The translations under genes were made by a program, and so were the position numbers. This document shows, piece by piece, positions 11,468 to 20,142 of a stretch of DNA of 64,000 nt (positions are counted from its first letter, which is position 1; each line of letters starts with the position of its first letter). The DNA is from Gillisella vitis (GTDB taxonomy: Bacteria > Pseudomonadota > Alphaproteobacteria > Rhizobiales > Rhizobiaceae). The stretch lies in contig NZ_CP056047.1 of assembly GCF_021559775.1 (NCBI RefSeq), positions 372,001 to 436,000 on the forward strand. Direction: 5' to 3'. The notes below the pieces were generated by a model. It was not told where the DNA came from. It saw only the letters and a list, made by a program, of their open reading frames with translations, and searched no databases.

Positions 11468-11743
11468 ATGAGTCACACAATCAAACACCAGGCCAAGCTT
11501 CTCGCCCGCATCCGCCGGATGAAGGGACAGATGGAGGCCATCGAAACCGCGCTTCTGGCTGAAAAGCCTTGCGGCGATATCATGAACCTGACGGCCTCGG
11601 TGCGGGGAGCCCTGACCGGGCTGATGACCGAACTGGCCGAAGAGCATATCCGCGAACATATCGTTGCCGAAAATCTCGATGCATCCGAGCGTCATCAAGG
11701 CGCCGACGAACTTATCGACGTGATCAGGAGCTACCTGAAATGA
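11468..11743 (+). CDS. dmeR: Nickel/cobalt-responsive repressor of the RcnR/CsoR family
   Basis: A 91-residue all-helical repressor of the RcnR/CsoR/FrmR family. Its residues His3, Cys35, His60 and His64 coincide exactly with the metal-ligand set of RcnR, which distinguishes nickel/cobalt sensors from copper-sensing CsoR and formaldehyde-sensing FrmR. Its stop overlaps the start of the downstream exporter gene (ATGA), so the two form an operon that matches the dmeRF pair known to give nickel/cobalt resistance in Rhizobium leguminosarum and Agrobacterium. No clear ribosome-binding site precedes the ATG, and the palindromic operator ends just before it, so a very short or absent leader is possible. 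Confidence 0.85.
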   Translation: MSHTIKHQAKLLARIRRMKGQMEAIETALLAEKPCGDIMNLTASVRGALTGLMTELAEEHIREHIVAENLDASERHQGADELIDVIRSYLK

Positions 11744-12801
11744 CCCCGGACCCGACGTCTCACGGCCACGATTCTCATCAGCATCACCCTCATGAGCACC
11801 ATCCACACGGGCAAGAGGGTCATGCTCATCCGCATGGGTCGGGCAATCGCCACAGCCATGTCTTCTTAGGCCGAAACCATCAGCGCAATGAGCGTCGTAC
11901 CTGGGCTGTGATTGGCGTGACTACGGTGATGATGGTGGTGGAAATCGTCGCGGGCAATCTGTTCGGCTCCATGGCGCTGACGGCGGATGGCTGGCATATG
12001 GCCACCCATGCGGGGGCGATTTTTGTGTCGGCGCTGGCCTATAGCCTGGCGCGGCGCCATGCTGATAACAGTGGTTTTACCTTCGGGACCGGCAAATTTG
12101 GTGATCTGGCCGCCTTTTCCAGCGCGATCTTTCTCGGCCTCGTGGCTGTTATCATTGCCTGGGAAAGCCTCTGGCGGGTGTTTCAGCCGGTCGCCATCGA
12201 CTTTAGCGAAGCCATCGTCATCGCGATTATCGGTCTGGCCGTTAATCTGGTCTGCGCGCTGCTGCTTCAGGAAGATCATCATCACGGGCATGGACATGGG
12301 CATAAACATGACCATGGGCATCACGAGCACGGCCATCACGCCCATTCAGAAGCCATCGGCAGCCATGCTGGCGGCGACCGTAATTTGCGCGCCGCCTATA
12401 TTCATGTGCTGGCGGATGCGTTGACATCGGTGATGGCGATAGCGGCATTGCTGCTTGGCAGTCTTTTCGGCTGGCTCTGGCTCGATCCGCTGATCGGTGT
12501 GGTCGGTGCGCTGGTCATCGGCAGTTGGGCCTTCGGCCTGATGCGCGATAGCGGCATGGTTTTGCTTGATCATGTCTCGGATGGCGAAGACCTCTCCGGC
12601 ACTATCCGCCGGGTGATCGAAGCGGAGGGGGTCGATATTGCCGATCTCCACGTCTGGCAATTGGGCCCCGGTCATCACGGCGCCATCGTTTCGCTGGTGG
12701 CGCGCGAGCCGCAATCTCCAGCCTGGTACCGTGAAAAATTGTCCCAGATTGCCGCTCTATCCCATGTGACTGTCGAGGTTGAGCGCGCCGAGGCGGCATA
12801 A
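11740..12801 (+). CDS. dmeF: Cation diffusion facilitator (Co/Ni efflux) DmeF
   Basis: A 353-residue CDF-family exporter. It has six predicted membrane helices, an extreme histidine-rich N-terminus (about residues 6-43), and a second histidine-rich cytoplasmic loop between helices 4 and 5 (about residues 180-205). Transport-site candidates are ADGWHMATH in helix 2 and HVLADAL (HxxxD) in helix 5; a cytoplasmic C-terminal domain contains LHVWQLGPGHHGAIVS. In CDF proteins these features bind and export divalent metals in exchange for protons. The start overlaps the stop of dmeR by four bases, indicating translational coupling. Metal specificity for cobalt and nickel is inferred from the partner repressor. 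Confidence 0.88.
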   Translation: MTPDPTSHGHDSHQHHPHEHHPHGQEGHAHPHGSGNRHSHVFLGRNHQRNERRTWAVIGVTTVMMVVEIVAGNLFGSMALTADGWHMATHAGAIFVSALAYSLARRHADNSGFTFGTGKFGDLAAFSSAIFLGLVAVIIAWESLWRVFQPVAIDFSEAIVIAIIGLAVNLVCALLLQEDHHHGHGHGHKHDHGHHEHGHHAHSEAIGSHAGGDRNLRAAYIHVLADALTSVMAIAALLLGSLFGWLWLDPLIGVVGALVIGSWAFGLMRDSGMVLLDHVSDGEDLSGTIRRVIEAEGVDIADLHVWQLGPGHHGAIVSLVAREPQSPAWYREKLSQIAALSHVTVEVERAEAA

Positions 12802-12861
12802 TTGCCGCCAACGTTCAGACATGGCGGAGGACATTTTCCGGGGTGCGTCGCCTCAAAACGA

Positions 12862-12893
12862 AACATGGCCCGCCTTTTCCGGCGAGCCATGTT
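12862..12893. terminator. Bidirectional hairpin between dmeF and the DUF6101 gene
   Basis: AACATGGC (12862-12869) pairs with GCCATGTT (12886-12893); the inner CGCC/GGCG bases also pair. Short A/T runs lie outside both arms. It lies between two converging genes. Confidence 0.6.
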
Positions 12894-12922
12894 AAAATAT
12901 TCACGTATCGGCAACCGTTCTA

Positions 12923-13504
12923 TTAACGGCGGGCGATGATTTCCTTGCCGGAAATTTTCATCGCAACACCCAGCGAACCGGTGGTGCGGCGGACCAGGAA
13001 GCGCGGACGGCGCTCTGCGAAATAGGAATGGCGGCGGCGGCTGCGCGGCGGTTCGGCGCGCAATTCGCCCAGATGCTCTTCCAGTGGCCGGGCAACACCA
13101 TCGGCCTCGACCATCAGCATCGGAATGCGGAAGGTTTCAGCCCAGCTGCGCCAATCGGCGGCAATATCGCAGAGATCATGGGCAACCAGCAGCGGAATGC
13201 ACAGATCCGGATCAGCGTGATGCAGTTCCAGCGTCACGGTCACTTCGCCATTGCCATGGTCGATGGCACGGGCGGCAATCCCTTTGAAAGCCCGGGCCGG
13301 AAGGGCAAAGGACATTGGCAAGCCGCTGGCCGGCAGGATCTTGCGCAGCACGGCACCGCGCTCGTCGAGTGTAACGGAGACATTTCCGGAAGCACCAGGG
13401 CCGGAAGCATCGCGCAACGTATAAGTCACATGTTGCGGAAACCGTGATGGTTCCAGTCGAAACGTTGCTCCAGCCCAGACGGGCTTCATAACCGTGTTCG
13501 TCAT
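12923..13504 (-). CDS. DUF6101 family protein
   Basis: A 193-residue soluble protein of a family restricted, as far as I know, to rhizobia and relatives (DUF6101). It has no signal peptide or membrane segment. The central part resembles a beta-rich domain (VTVTLELHHADPDLCIPLLVAHDLCDIAADWRSW, here quoted only to residue 20: VTVTLELHHADPDLCIPLLV). The tail is rich in Arg (PRSRRRHSYFAERRPRFLVRR), which suggests a nucleic-acid- or membrane-facing charge patch, but no function is known. AAGGGTAG lies upstream of the ATG. The gene converges with dmeF across a hairpin. Confidence 0.7.
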   Translation of the reverse strand: MTNTVMKPVWAGATFRLEPSRFPQHVTYTLRDASGPGASGNVSVTLDERGAVLRKILPASGLPMSFALPARAFKGIAARAIDHGNGEVTVTLELHHADPDLCIPLLVAHDLCDIAADWRSWAETFRIPMLMVEADGVARPLEEHLGELRAEPPRSRRRHSYFAERRPRFLVRRTTGSLGVAMKISGKEIIARR

Positions 13505-14097
13505 CTTACTACCCTTGTTTTACCTGAGAGCCGTTATTGCATCTGCTCTTTTCACTGGGACTTTTCGTCCTCTGAGGCCAAAGATAGCCTTGCCGGGTTC
13601 CGGACCGCTTAAAAATCGCGGTTAAGAAAACTTTGCCGTTCCAGATGGTTATCGAATTGCCAGCGCTAACGGTTTCGATTTGGTGAACGGCTTTTGTAAA
13701 ATTGTGAAGGATTAGTTAAGAGTATTCTACTATGTTTGAATGATAATGCTACGACAACCTGCGTCGGTCACCAACCTTTATTGGTATGATCGGTGAATGT
13801 TACGATACGTGTAGAACTGCCATAAAATTGCTTTCGGGTTGTGTTTGGCAGGTTGTAGTGTGAATGCCGCGAATGGAATGCGGCGGGCGACGGGCTTGTG
13901 AGTATCTCTGGCTTGACGCCATTCTGCCTTGCGGCAAAAGCCAGGAGCAAGGCAGGTAGGCCATGATGGGTTACCCGACATCCGCATGACGCAACCGGCC
14001 AGGGGTGGTCAGGGGCAGGGTCATGCGGTGATTGAGGGCGTTGCAGCCAGGGACGTGGCGGGCAGCGCTTTTGGAGCTTATCGAGGAACGCAGTGCC
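13505..14097. other. Intergenic region between DUF6101 and DUF1217 genes
   Basis: A 593-bp divergent spacer that must hold promoters for both flanking genes. The part at 13600-13760 is AT-rich. A small hairpin-like GCCGC..GCGGC occurs near 13865-13885. I see no convincing gene, RNA or recognised operator in it. Confidence 0.5.
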
Positions 14098-16281
14098 ATG
14101 GTGTCTACTTATATCGGTTATGATCTTGTCAATCGCGATATGAAAGCGAGCCTGAAGCGTGTGTCTCAGGAGCCTGAGGTGGCCCGCGAGCAGAAATATT
14201 ACCAGGAGAATATCGGCAAGGTCAAAACCGTCGACGACTTCATGAACGACGACCGGCTCTACCAATATACGATGAAGGCCAACGGCCTGGAAGACATGAC
14301 CTATGCCAAGGCCTTCATGAAAAAGGTGCTGGAAAGCGATCTGTCCGACGAAAACAGCTATGCCAACAAACTGGCCGACGACCGTTATCGCGATTTTGCC
14401 CGGTCCTTCAATTTTTCCGCCGAGACCGCTGACATTCAGACCGACAAGCAGGAAGAGGATGTGATTGGCCTTTACAAGCAATCGCTTGTCACCGAAGGCG
14501 ACGATGCCAAGGAAGAGGTGCAATATTACGATTCCGCCATCGACAAGGTCACCAATGTCGATGACCTCTTGAAGAACAGCCGCCTGACCAAATTCGTGCT
14601 CGAATCCTATGGGCTCGACACCAAATATTATTCCACCGACCATTTGAAAAAGGTCCTGACCAGCGATGTCAACGACAGTACCAGTTACGTCAATACGCTG
14701 ACCACCAACAAGTCGGATTACGTGAATATCGCCAAAGCATTTTCCTTCAATACCGACGGTTCGCTGAAAAATGCCACGGCCCAGACCTCCGATCAGAAAA
14801 CGGCGATGGAAGATCTTTATCTGGAGGAAGTCCCCAGCACCGAGACCGCCTACCAGGCCGAGCGCGAAGCCGCCTACTACAAGGAAAAGATTGCTACCGT
14901 CACCAAGTCCTCGGATATTACGGGGGATTCGCGGCTGTTCAGCTATGTGAAGACTGCCCTTGGCATGGACAAGAACACACTGAAATCCACCTTTGAGAAC
15001 ATCGTCAGCAGCGATCTCAACGATGCCAACAGCTATGCCAATACCCAGGGCAAGGTGAAGGGAGAGTACGCCAAGATCGCCGCGATGTTTAACTTCGACA
15101 CCAGCGGTAATGCCACCGCGGGTAACGCCCAGAGCGAGACCCAGCTTTCCCAGACGGCGACTGCCTACATGACCAATTACGATGACGAGGACCAGGCCAA
15201 TCTCAGTTCCCTGACCACCTATTATTCCACGCAGATGAAATCCATTACCAAGGTTGATGACCTGCTCGGCAATGAGAAAATCTACGATATGGTGATGAAG
15301 GCCTATGGTATCGAAACGGACGAGTTTTCCAAGGCGGACCTGAAAAAGGTTCTGACCAGCGATATGAATGATCCCAAGAGCTATGCCAACAAGACCCGGG
15401 ATGAGCGGCTGATCAGCCTGGCTTCCGCCTTCAATTTCAAGGAGGATGGGACCGCTGACGTGCCGCTTCTGGCCCAATCGGAGCGCACCATTACCGAAGT
15501 GGCCAAGGATTATATCGTCCAGAAGACCCGCTTTCTCGAAGGCAAGGAGCAGACCGACGCCAAGACCGCGGCGGAGGAGGATTCCAAATATTACCAGGAA
15601 AACATCGTCAAGGTGTCATCCGTCACGGATTTGCTCAAGGATCGCAAACTGGTGGATTTTGCCCTGACAGCGCAGGGGCTTGACCCGAAAGATGTCAGCG
15701 ACGACATGCTCAAGCAGTTGTTTTCATCTGATCTCACCGATCCGAAGAGCTTTGCCAACACCCAGGCCGACGAGGGCTATGCGAAATTCGTCGCCTCCTA
15801 TAATTTTGACAGTAGCGGCAAGATTTCCCAGGAAAATGCCGATGGTGTGCAGAACCGTAGTGAGACCTTTAACACCGAAAATCTCTATCTGCACCAGACC
15901 CTTGAAAACGAACAGGGCGAAAGCGACCAGGGTGTGCGCCTTGCCCTTTACTGGGATCGCATGTCGTCGACCATTACCTCGGCCTATGACATTCTCGGCG
16001 ATACAGCGCTGCTGGAAGTGTTCCGCACCGCCTATAGTCTGCCCAGCGACATGAGCAATATGGATATCGAGCAGCAGAAAAAGGTCATCGAGAAGAAAAT
16101 GGACCTGAAGGATCTGAGTGATCCTGAAAAGCAGAAGAAATTCCTGCAACGCTTTACGGCCATGTACGATCTGGAGAACAATACCGGTTCCTCGGCCAAT
16201 GCCGCGCTGACCATTCTGGGTGGCAGCTCCTCGACCAGCGGTATCAGTGCCAGCCTGCTGGAATCTGTCAACAGCCTGTAA
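14098..16281 (+). CDS. DUF1217 protein with six tandem repeats
   Basis: A 727-residue acidic, lysine-rich protein made of six repeats of about 110-130 residues. Each unit has YY..(I)..V..VDDLL..(R)L..(F)V..A(Y)GL, then L(K)KVL.SDL.D..SYAN, then a short segment ending in AFNF..DG. Examples of unit starts are YYQENIGKVKTVDDFM, YYDSAIDKVTNVDDLL, YYKEKIATVTKSSDIT and YYSTQMKSITKVDDLL. DUF1217 proteins are common in rhizobia and some are encoded near flagellar genes; a structural or secreted flagellum-related role is therefore possible but unproven. No signal peptide is visible. The start at 14098 is the first ATG with a purine-rich GAGGAA upstream; an earlier in-frame ATG would add 22 unrelated residues. 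A hairpin follows the stop. Confidence 0.8.
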   Translation: MVSTYIGYDLVNRDMKASLKRVSQEPEVAREQKYYQENIGKVKTVDDFMNDDRLYQYTMKANGLEDMTYAKAFMKKVLESDLSDENSYANKLADDRYRDFARSFNFSAETADIQTDKQEEDVIGLYKQSLVTEGDDAKEEVQYYDSAIDKVTNVDDLLKNSRLTKFVLESYGLDTKYYSTDHLKKVLTSDVNDSTSYVNTLTTNKSDYVNIAKAFSFNTDGSLKNATAQTSDQKTAMEDLYLEEVPSTETAYQAEREAAYYKEKIATVTKSSDITGDSRLFSYVKTALGMDKNTLKSTFENIVSSDLNDANSYANTQGKVKGEYAKIAAMFNFDTSGNATAGNAQSETQLSQTATAYMTNYDDEDQANLSSLTTYYSTQMKSITKVDDLLGNEKIYDMVMKAYGIETDEFSKADLKKVLTSDMNDPKSYANKTRDERLISLASAFNFKEDGTADVPLLAQSERTITEVAKDYIVQKTRFLEGKEQTDAKTAAEEDSKYYQENIVKVSSVTDLLKDRKLVDFALTAQGLDPKDVSDDMLKQLFSSDLTDPKSFANTQADEGYAKFVASYNFDSSGKISQENADGVQNRSETFNTENLYLHQTLENEQGESDQGVRLALYWDRMSSTITSAYDILGDTALLEVFRTAYSLPSDMSNMDIEQQKKVIEKKMDLKDLSDPEKQKKFLQRFTAMYDLENNTGSSANAALTILGGSSSTSGISASLLESVNSL

Positions 16282-16301
16282 AGACTACGCTATCTGTTAT
16301 G

Positions 16302-16336
16302 TAAATCCCCTAGATCCTTCCGATTTAGGGGATTTA
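16302..16336 (+). terminator. Hairpin after the DUF1217 gene
   Basis: TAAATCCCCTA (16302-16312) pairs with TAGGGGATTTA (16326-16336), an 11-bp perfect stem with a 13-nt loop, 20 nt past the stop. There is no long T run after it, so it is a probable rather than certain terminator. Confidence 0.5.
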
Positions 16337-16369
16337 TACAGTCGTTCCCGCTTGCTCTCGTCTGTCGCA

Positions 16370-16397
16370 CTCGATATATCCCATCAGATATATCGAG
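16370..16397. promoter_or_regulatory. ModE-type molybdate operator over the mod promoter
   Basis: CTCGATATATC (16370-16380), six bases, GATATATCGAG (16387-16397): a perfect 11-bp inverted repeat. It matches the style of the ModE site (CGATATAT..ATATATCG core). CTTGCT at 16351-16356 and ATATAT at 16374-16379 are a plausible -35/-10 pair with 17-bp spacing, so the operator covers the -10 box. It ends 16 nt before modA. Confidence 0.8.
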
Positions 16398-16413
16398 CAA
16401 AAGGGAGCATGAG

Positions 16414-17232
16414 ATGCAAGTGGGTTGGGAAATGATGGCCAAAGCCAGAACAACAATCATGGATCGGCTGCCAGTAATCTTGACGGCTTTGATGCTCTTT
16501 GTCGCTCCCCAGGCGTTTGCCGCCGACCGTAGCCTGACGGTATTCGCCGCCGCCAGCCTGAAAGAAACGATGAGCAAGATTGCCGATGACTGGAAAGCCG
16601 AGACCGGTCGGGAGGTCAAGCTGTCCTTCGCCGCCTCCTCGGCGCTGGCAAAACAGATTGATGAAGGCGCCCCCGCCGACCTGTTCATCTCCGCTGACCT
16701 CAACTGGATGGACCATCTCGACAAGGGCGGCGAACTTGTGCCCGGCAGCCGTGTCAACCTGCTGGGCAACCGGATCGTGCTGGTGGGGGCGTCTTCTTCC
16801 ACGGTGACGACAAAAATTGCCCCTGGTTTCGATCTGGCCGGGCTTTTGGGGGATGAGCGGCTGGCCATGGGCAATGTTTCCTCCGTGCCAGCCGGGGTCT
16901 ACGGCAAAGCGGCGCTGGAAAATCTCGGCGTTTGGGAAAGCGTCAAGGACAAGGTTGCACAGGCCGATAATGTCCGCGCCGCATTGCTGCTGGTGTCGCG
17001 TCAGGAAGCGCCGCTCGGCATTGTCTATGAAACAGATGCCAGGGTTGATCCAGGCGTGAAGATCCTCGACCGTTTCCCGGAAAATTCCCATCCGGCCATC
17101 GTCTATCCAGCCGCGGTGCTGAAGGTCTCCACCAATCCCGATGCCAAGGCGTTTCTCGCCTATCTGCAATCGGTGACAGCTTCGAATGTGTTCCGGACTG
17201 CCGGATTTACGGTGTTGGCGAAGATCAATTGA
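16414..17232 (+). CDS. modA: Molybdate ABC transporter, periplasmic binding protein
   Basis: ModA (272 residues including the leader) captures molybdate (or tungstate) in the periplasm. A signal peptide of about 36 residues ends QAFAA. The mature protein starts with LTVFAAASLKETMSKIADDW, the family hallmark, followed by FAASSALAKQIDEGAPADLF and the YGKAALENLGVW block near residue 168. GGGAG lies 8 nt before the chosen ATG; shorter starts inside the leader are possible. It is the first gene of modABC and carries a ModE-type operator immediately upstream. Confidence 0.95.
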   Translation: MQVGWEMMAKARTTIMDRLPVILTALMLFVAPQAFAADRSLTVFAAASLKETMSKIADDWKAETGREVKLSFAASSALAKQIDEGAPADLFISADLNWMDHLDKGGELVPGSRVNLLGNRIVLVGASSSTVTTKIAPGFDLAGLLGDERLAMGNVSSVPAGVYGKAALENLGVWESVKDKVAQADNVRAALLLVSRQEAPLGIVYETDARVDPGVKILDRFPENSHPAIVYPAAVLKVSTNPDAKAFLAYLQSVTASNVFRTAGFTVLAKIN

Positions 17233-17263
17233 CAAATCCTGTCGACCTGTGGCCCGTTGAGCC

Positions 17264-17959
17264 ATGATTGACGCGCTCTCCGCTGATGAAATCACCGCGA
17301 TCCTGCTCAGCCTGAAAGTGGCGCTGACGGCTGTTGCCGTCTCGCTGCCGCTTGGTATCGGCATGGCCTGGTTGTTGTCGCGCACCTCTTTCCTAGGCCG
17401 CAGCCTGCTGGACGGGCTGGTGCATCTACCGTTGATCCTGCCGCCTGTTGTCACCGGCTATCTGCTGCTGATCACCTTTGGGCGGCGCGGCGCGGTCGGC
17501 GCCTTTCTGGATCAATGGTTCGGCCTGGTGTTTTCCTTTCGCTGGACAGGGGCGGCGCTCGCCTCCGGCATTATGGGTTTTCCCTTGATGGTGCGTGCCA
17601 TCCGCCTGTCATTGGACGGGGTGGACCGCAAGCTGGAAACGGCAGCAGCCACGCTCGGCGCATCGCCGATCATGGTGTTCTTCACCGTGACCCTGCCGCT
17701 GATCCTGCCTGGTATCGCGGCTGGTGCCGTGTTGGCCTTTGCCAAGGCAATGGGTGAGTTTGGCGCGACGATTACCTTCGTGTCGAATATTCCCGGCGAA
17801 ACCCAGACCCTGTCCGCCGCCATTTACACCTATACCCAGGTGCCTGGCGGCGATGCCGGGGCTTTGCGGCTGACGCTGGTCTCTGTCGTCCTGTCACTGC
17901 TGGCGCTGCTTGCCTCCGAGCTGCTGACCCGGCGGTTGACCGTGCGGATGGCGGGCTGA
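17264..17959 (+). CDS. modB: Molybdate ABC transporter, permease
   Basis: ModB (231 residues) forms the inner-membrane channel of the molybdate importer. It has about five membrane helices and the ABC-permease coupling motif around ETAAATLGASPIMVFFTVTL, with MGEFGATITFVSNIPGET near residue 165, which is characteristic of ModB. It begins 31 nt after modA. Its stop codon shares one base with the modC start (TGATG), which indicates translational coupling. Confidence 0.95.
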   Translation: MIDALSADEITAILLSLKVALTAVAVSLPLGIGMAWLLSRTSFLGRSLLDGLVHLPLILPPVVTGYLLLITFGRRGAVGAFLDQWFGLVFSFRWTGAALASGIMGFPLMVRAIRLSLDGVDRKLETAAATLGASPIMVFFTVTLPLILPGIAAGAVLAFAKAMGEFGATITFVSNIPGETQTLSAAIYTYTQVPGGDAGALRLTLVSVVLSLLALLASELLTRRLTVRMAG

Positions 17960-19056
17960 TGCTGGAAATCGATATCCGCCACCGCCAGGGAACGTTTGAC
18001 CTTGAAGCTGATCTTCAACTGGGGCCGGGGTTGACGGCACTGTTTGGCCCATCCGGATCGGGCAAGACCACGATGATCAATGCCGTGGCCGGATTGATCC
18101 GCCCCGATCACGGAAGGATCACCTTCGACGGTAGGGTCTGGAGCGATGCGCAAAACGGCACTTTCCTGCCACCGCATCGCCGCCGGATCGGCTATGTCTT
18201 CCAGGAGGCGCGGCTTTTCCCACACTTGAGCGTGCGGGCCAATCTCACCTATGGCCGGTATTTCACCCCGAAAGCCGAACGGCGCGAAGACTTGTCCCGG
18301 ATCTGCGATCTGCTCGGGATTACCGATTTGCTGGACCGTGCGCCTAATGGGCTGTCGGGTGGAGAAAAGCAGCGGGTGGCCATTGCCCGCGCCCTGATGG
18401 CCAGCCCGAAACTTCTGCTGATGGACGAACCGCTCTCGGCGCTGGACGCCGCCCTCAAGGCACAGATCCTGCCTTATATCGAGCGGATTCGCGATGAGGC
18501 GGGGGTGCCGATCCTCTATGTCAGCCATGCGGTTGAGGAAGTCACCCGGCTGGCCAGCCGGGTGGTCACGATGAGCAAAGGCCGCGCAGCAAGGGTGGAC
18601 GCAGGCGAGGGTGCTTTGCTTCATCTCCCTAGGCTCGGCGACAGCCGCCCCGGCAGCTTCCTGCATGCAGAGGTCAGCGGCCACGCCCGCGAGGAAGGCC
18701 TGACGCTGGCAACAAGCCCTGCGGGTCCGCTCTACCTGAAATATGCCGATCTACCGGTCGGCACCCCGATCCGCCTGTTCATTGCCGCCAGCGATCTGGT
18801 GTTGGCGACAGGCGAGACAGGCCAGCTCTCTACCCTCAATCGCTTGTCAGGCCGGGTGAAGGCGATTTTCGAGACAGGCCCCGGCATCGTCGTCAGGGTC
18901 GACTGCTCCGGCCAGGTCATCGACGCCGAAATCACCCGCCGCTCGCTGGCCGCCCTGGATCTGGCACCCGGCAAGCCGGTTTCAGTGCTGTTCAAGGCGG
19001 TCTCGGTGGATGCCGGAGGTCTTTATCGTGAGGCGGCACAGGGAAATGATCGCTGA
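17959..19056 (+). CDS. modC: Molybdate ABC transporter, ATPase
   Basis: ModC (365 residues) is the ATPase of the molybdate importer. Walker A is GPSGSGKTT near residue 31, the signature LSGGEKQRVAIARAL near 132, Walker B LLLMDEPLSALD near 152, and the switch histidine in YVSHAVEEV. A C-terminal Mop-type (TOBE) domain at about 295-358 contains LSGRVKAIFETGPG and can bind molybdate to regulate the pump. modA, modB and modC are co-directional with an overlap at modB/modC and should form one operon repressed by a ModE-like protein. Confidence 0.95.
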   Translation: MLEIDIRHRQGTFDLEADLQLGPGLTALFGPSGSGKTTMINAVAGLIRPDHGRITFDGRVWSDAQNGTFLPPHRRRIGYVFQEARLFPHLSVRANLTYGRYFTPKAERREDLSRICDLLGITDLLDRAPNGLSGGEKQRVAIARALMASPKLLLMDEPLSALDAALKAQILPYIERIRDEAGVPILYVSHAVEEVTRLASRVVTMSKGRAARVDAGEGALLHLPRLGDSRPGSFLHAEVSGHAREEGLTLATSPAGPLYLKYADLPVGTPIRLFIAASDLVLATGETGQLSTLNRLSGRVKAIFETGPGIVVRVDCSGQVIDAEITRRSLAALDLAPGKPVSVLFKAVSVDAGGLYREAAQGNDR

Positions 19057-19138
19057 ATTGGTAGCGATCTTGCCCCTTTGTAGCGCCTCGGTGATCTTTA
19101 CGGCCTTGGCTTTCTTAGCTTTGCCCAGAACCTGTTCT

Positions 19139-19903
19139 TCAGACCGCAGTCTTTTGGGCGATGAAGCCACACAACGCTTTACCCTCTTTCGGGAAACGCA
19201 TCCATGGACGCATGATCCTTGCCCGTTTGCCGAAGAACTGCGCGAGGCTATGGGTTACACCATCCTTTCCGCCGACAGTAAAATCGTTGCCTTCCGCCCA
19301 GCACAGGTTCCATTGGTGGAAACCCTGCCATTGCTCTTCGACTGCCTCGTTGGCAAAGCCGTGGACGATCAGGAAGCCTCCGGGCTTGGTCACAGCCAAC
19401 ATCTCGTTCAATCCGACGAAAGGATTGGCGACGTGATCGAGCGCATTGCGAATATGCGTGACGTCGAACTCATCAGCGCCGAACGTCTGACTGAGTTCCT
19501 CGACAGGACACGCCACCGGCAGAACGAGCCCCGTATATTTGGTCGGGTCCCATAGCGTGATATAATCATCTGCGAGAGGGTCTGCCGCGTGCAACTCGAC
19601 CTTCTCTCCGGCAAAGCTACGCGAGAACATGCTCACTGGACCTGACCCGATGTCGAGCACCTTCGGCACAAGACCGTGCACATTCTGTGCAACCGCGTAT
19701 CCTTTGATGAACAGCTCTACATCCGCATCAATTTCAGGGTTAGGTTCACGGACGCAAAAGTTATCGATGAACCTCTCGCTTCGGCAAAACTCGCGCCAAA
19801 AGTTAATTTCGTCCTCGCGCCCGGCATCGCGAAGCGATTGGGAGATAGTTTCCATATTTTCGGTATCGCGGAGTTTTCCAGTCAATGTTCTCAGCAAGCC
19901 CAT
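19139..19903 (-). CDS. Class I SAM-dependent methyltransferase (transferred-looking)
   Basis: A 254-residue soluble methyltransferase of the Methyltransf_11 type. The SAM-binding motif VLDIGSGPVSMFSRSF is at about residue 82, an acidic strand end (HAADPLADDY) near 108, FDVTHIRNALDHVANP near 148, and LAVTKPGGFLIVHG near 172. The substrate is unknown; the N-terminus (ISQSLRDAGREDEINFWREF) resembles sequences seen next to glycan or lipopolysaccharide methyltransferases, but that is only an impression. The gene and especially the 240 bp upstream of it have lower GC than the mod genes on one side and the ModE-like gene on the other, and it splits the regulator from the transporter. Horizontal acquisition is likely. 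Confidence 0.8.
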   Translation of the reverse strand: MGLLRTLTGKLRDTENMETISQSLRDAGREDEINFWREFCRSERFIDNFCVREPNPEIDADVELFIKGYAVAQNVHGLVPKVLDIGSGPVSMFSRSFAGEKVELHAADPLADDYITLWDPTKYTGLVLPVACPVEELSQTFGADEFDVTHIRNALDHVANPFVGLNEMLAVTKPGGFLIVHGFANEAVEEQWQGFHQWNLCWAEGNDFTVGGKDGVTHSLAQFFGKRARIMRPWMRFPKEGKALCGFIAQKTAV

Positions 19904-20142
19904 TACAATCCCCCTCTGTTGTCCGATGATTTATCATTCGAATGGTTCGAGGTGAAGTGAGGTTTTTGATAATTGAAGTGTAGTTATGATTTATAATCAA
20001 TTGCATTGAAGTGAAAAGAACGAATATAGAAGAGATATTGGATCAGTTGACTGAGGTCGCTGACGAAAATTTAGACTTTGCCTGCGGTAGCTTTGTTGTT
20101 CGGTATAAAATGGCAATGACCGATAGCGGGTATGCGTCTCCA

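Noticed and set aside
13768..15477. A long minus-strand frame of about 570 codons across the DUF1217 gene
   Set aside because: It is antisense to the six-repeat gene, its composition mirrors the codon bias of the real gene, and it shows no known domain or start signal.
18982..19170. A 62-codon minus-strand frame (KAKKAKAVKITEALQRG) between modC and the methyltransferase gene
   Set aside because: It overlaps both flanking genes, has no ribosome-binding site and no recognised homologue; it may be a remnant, but the support is too thin to list.
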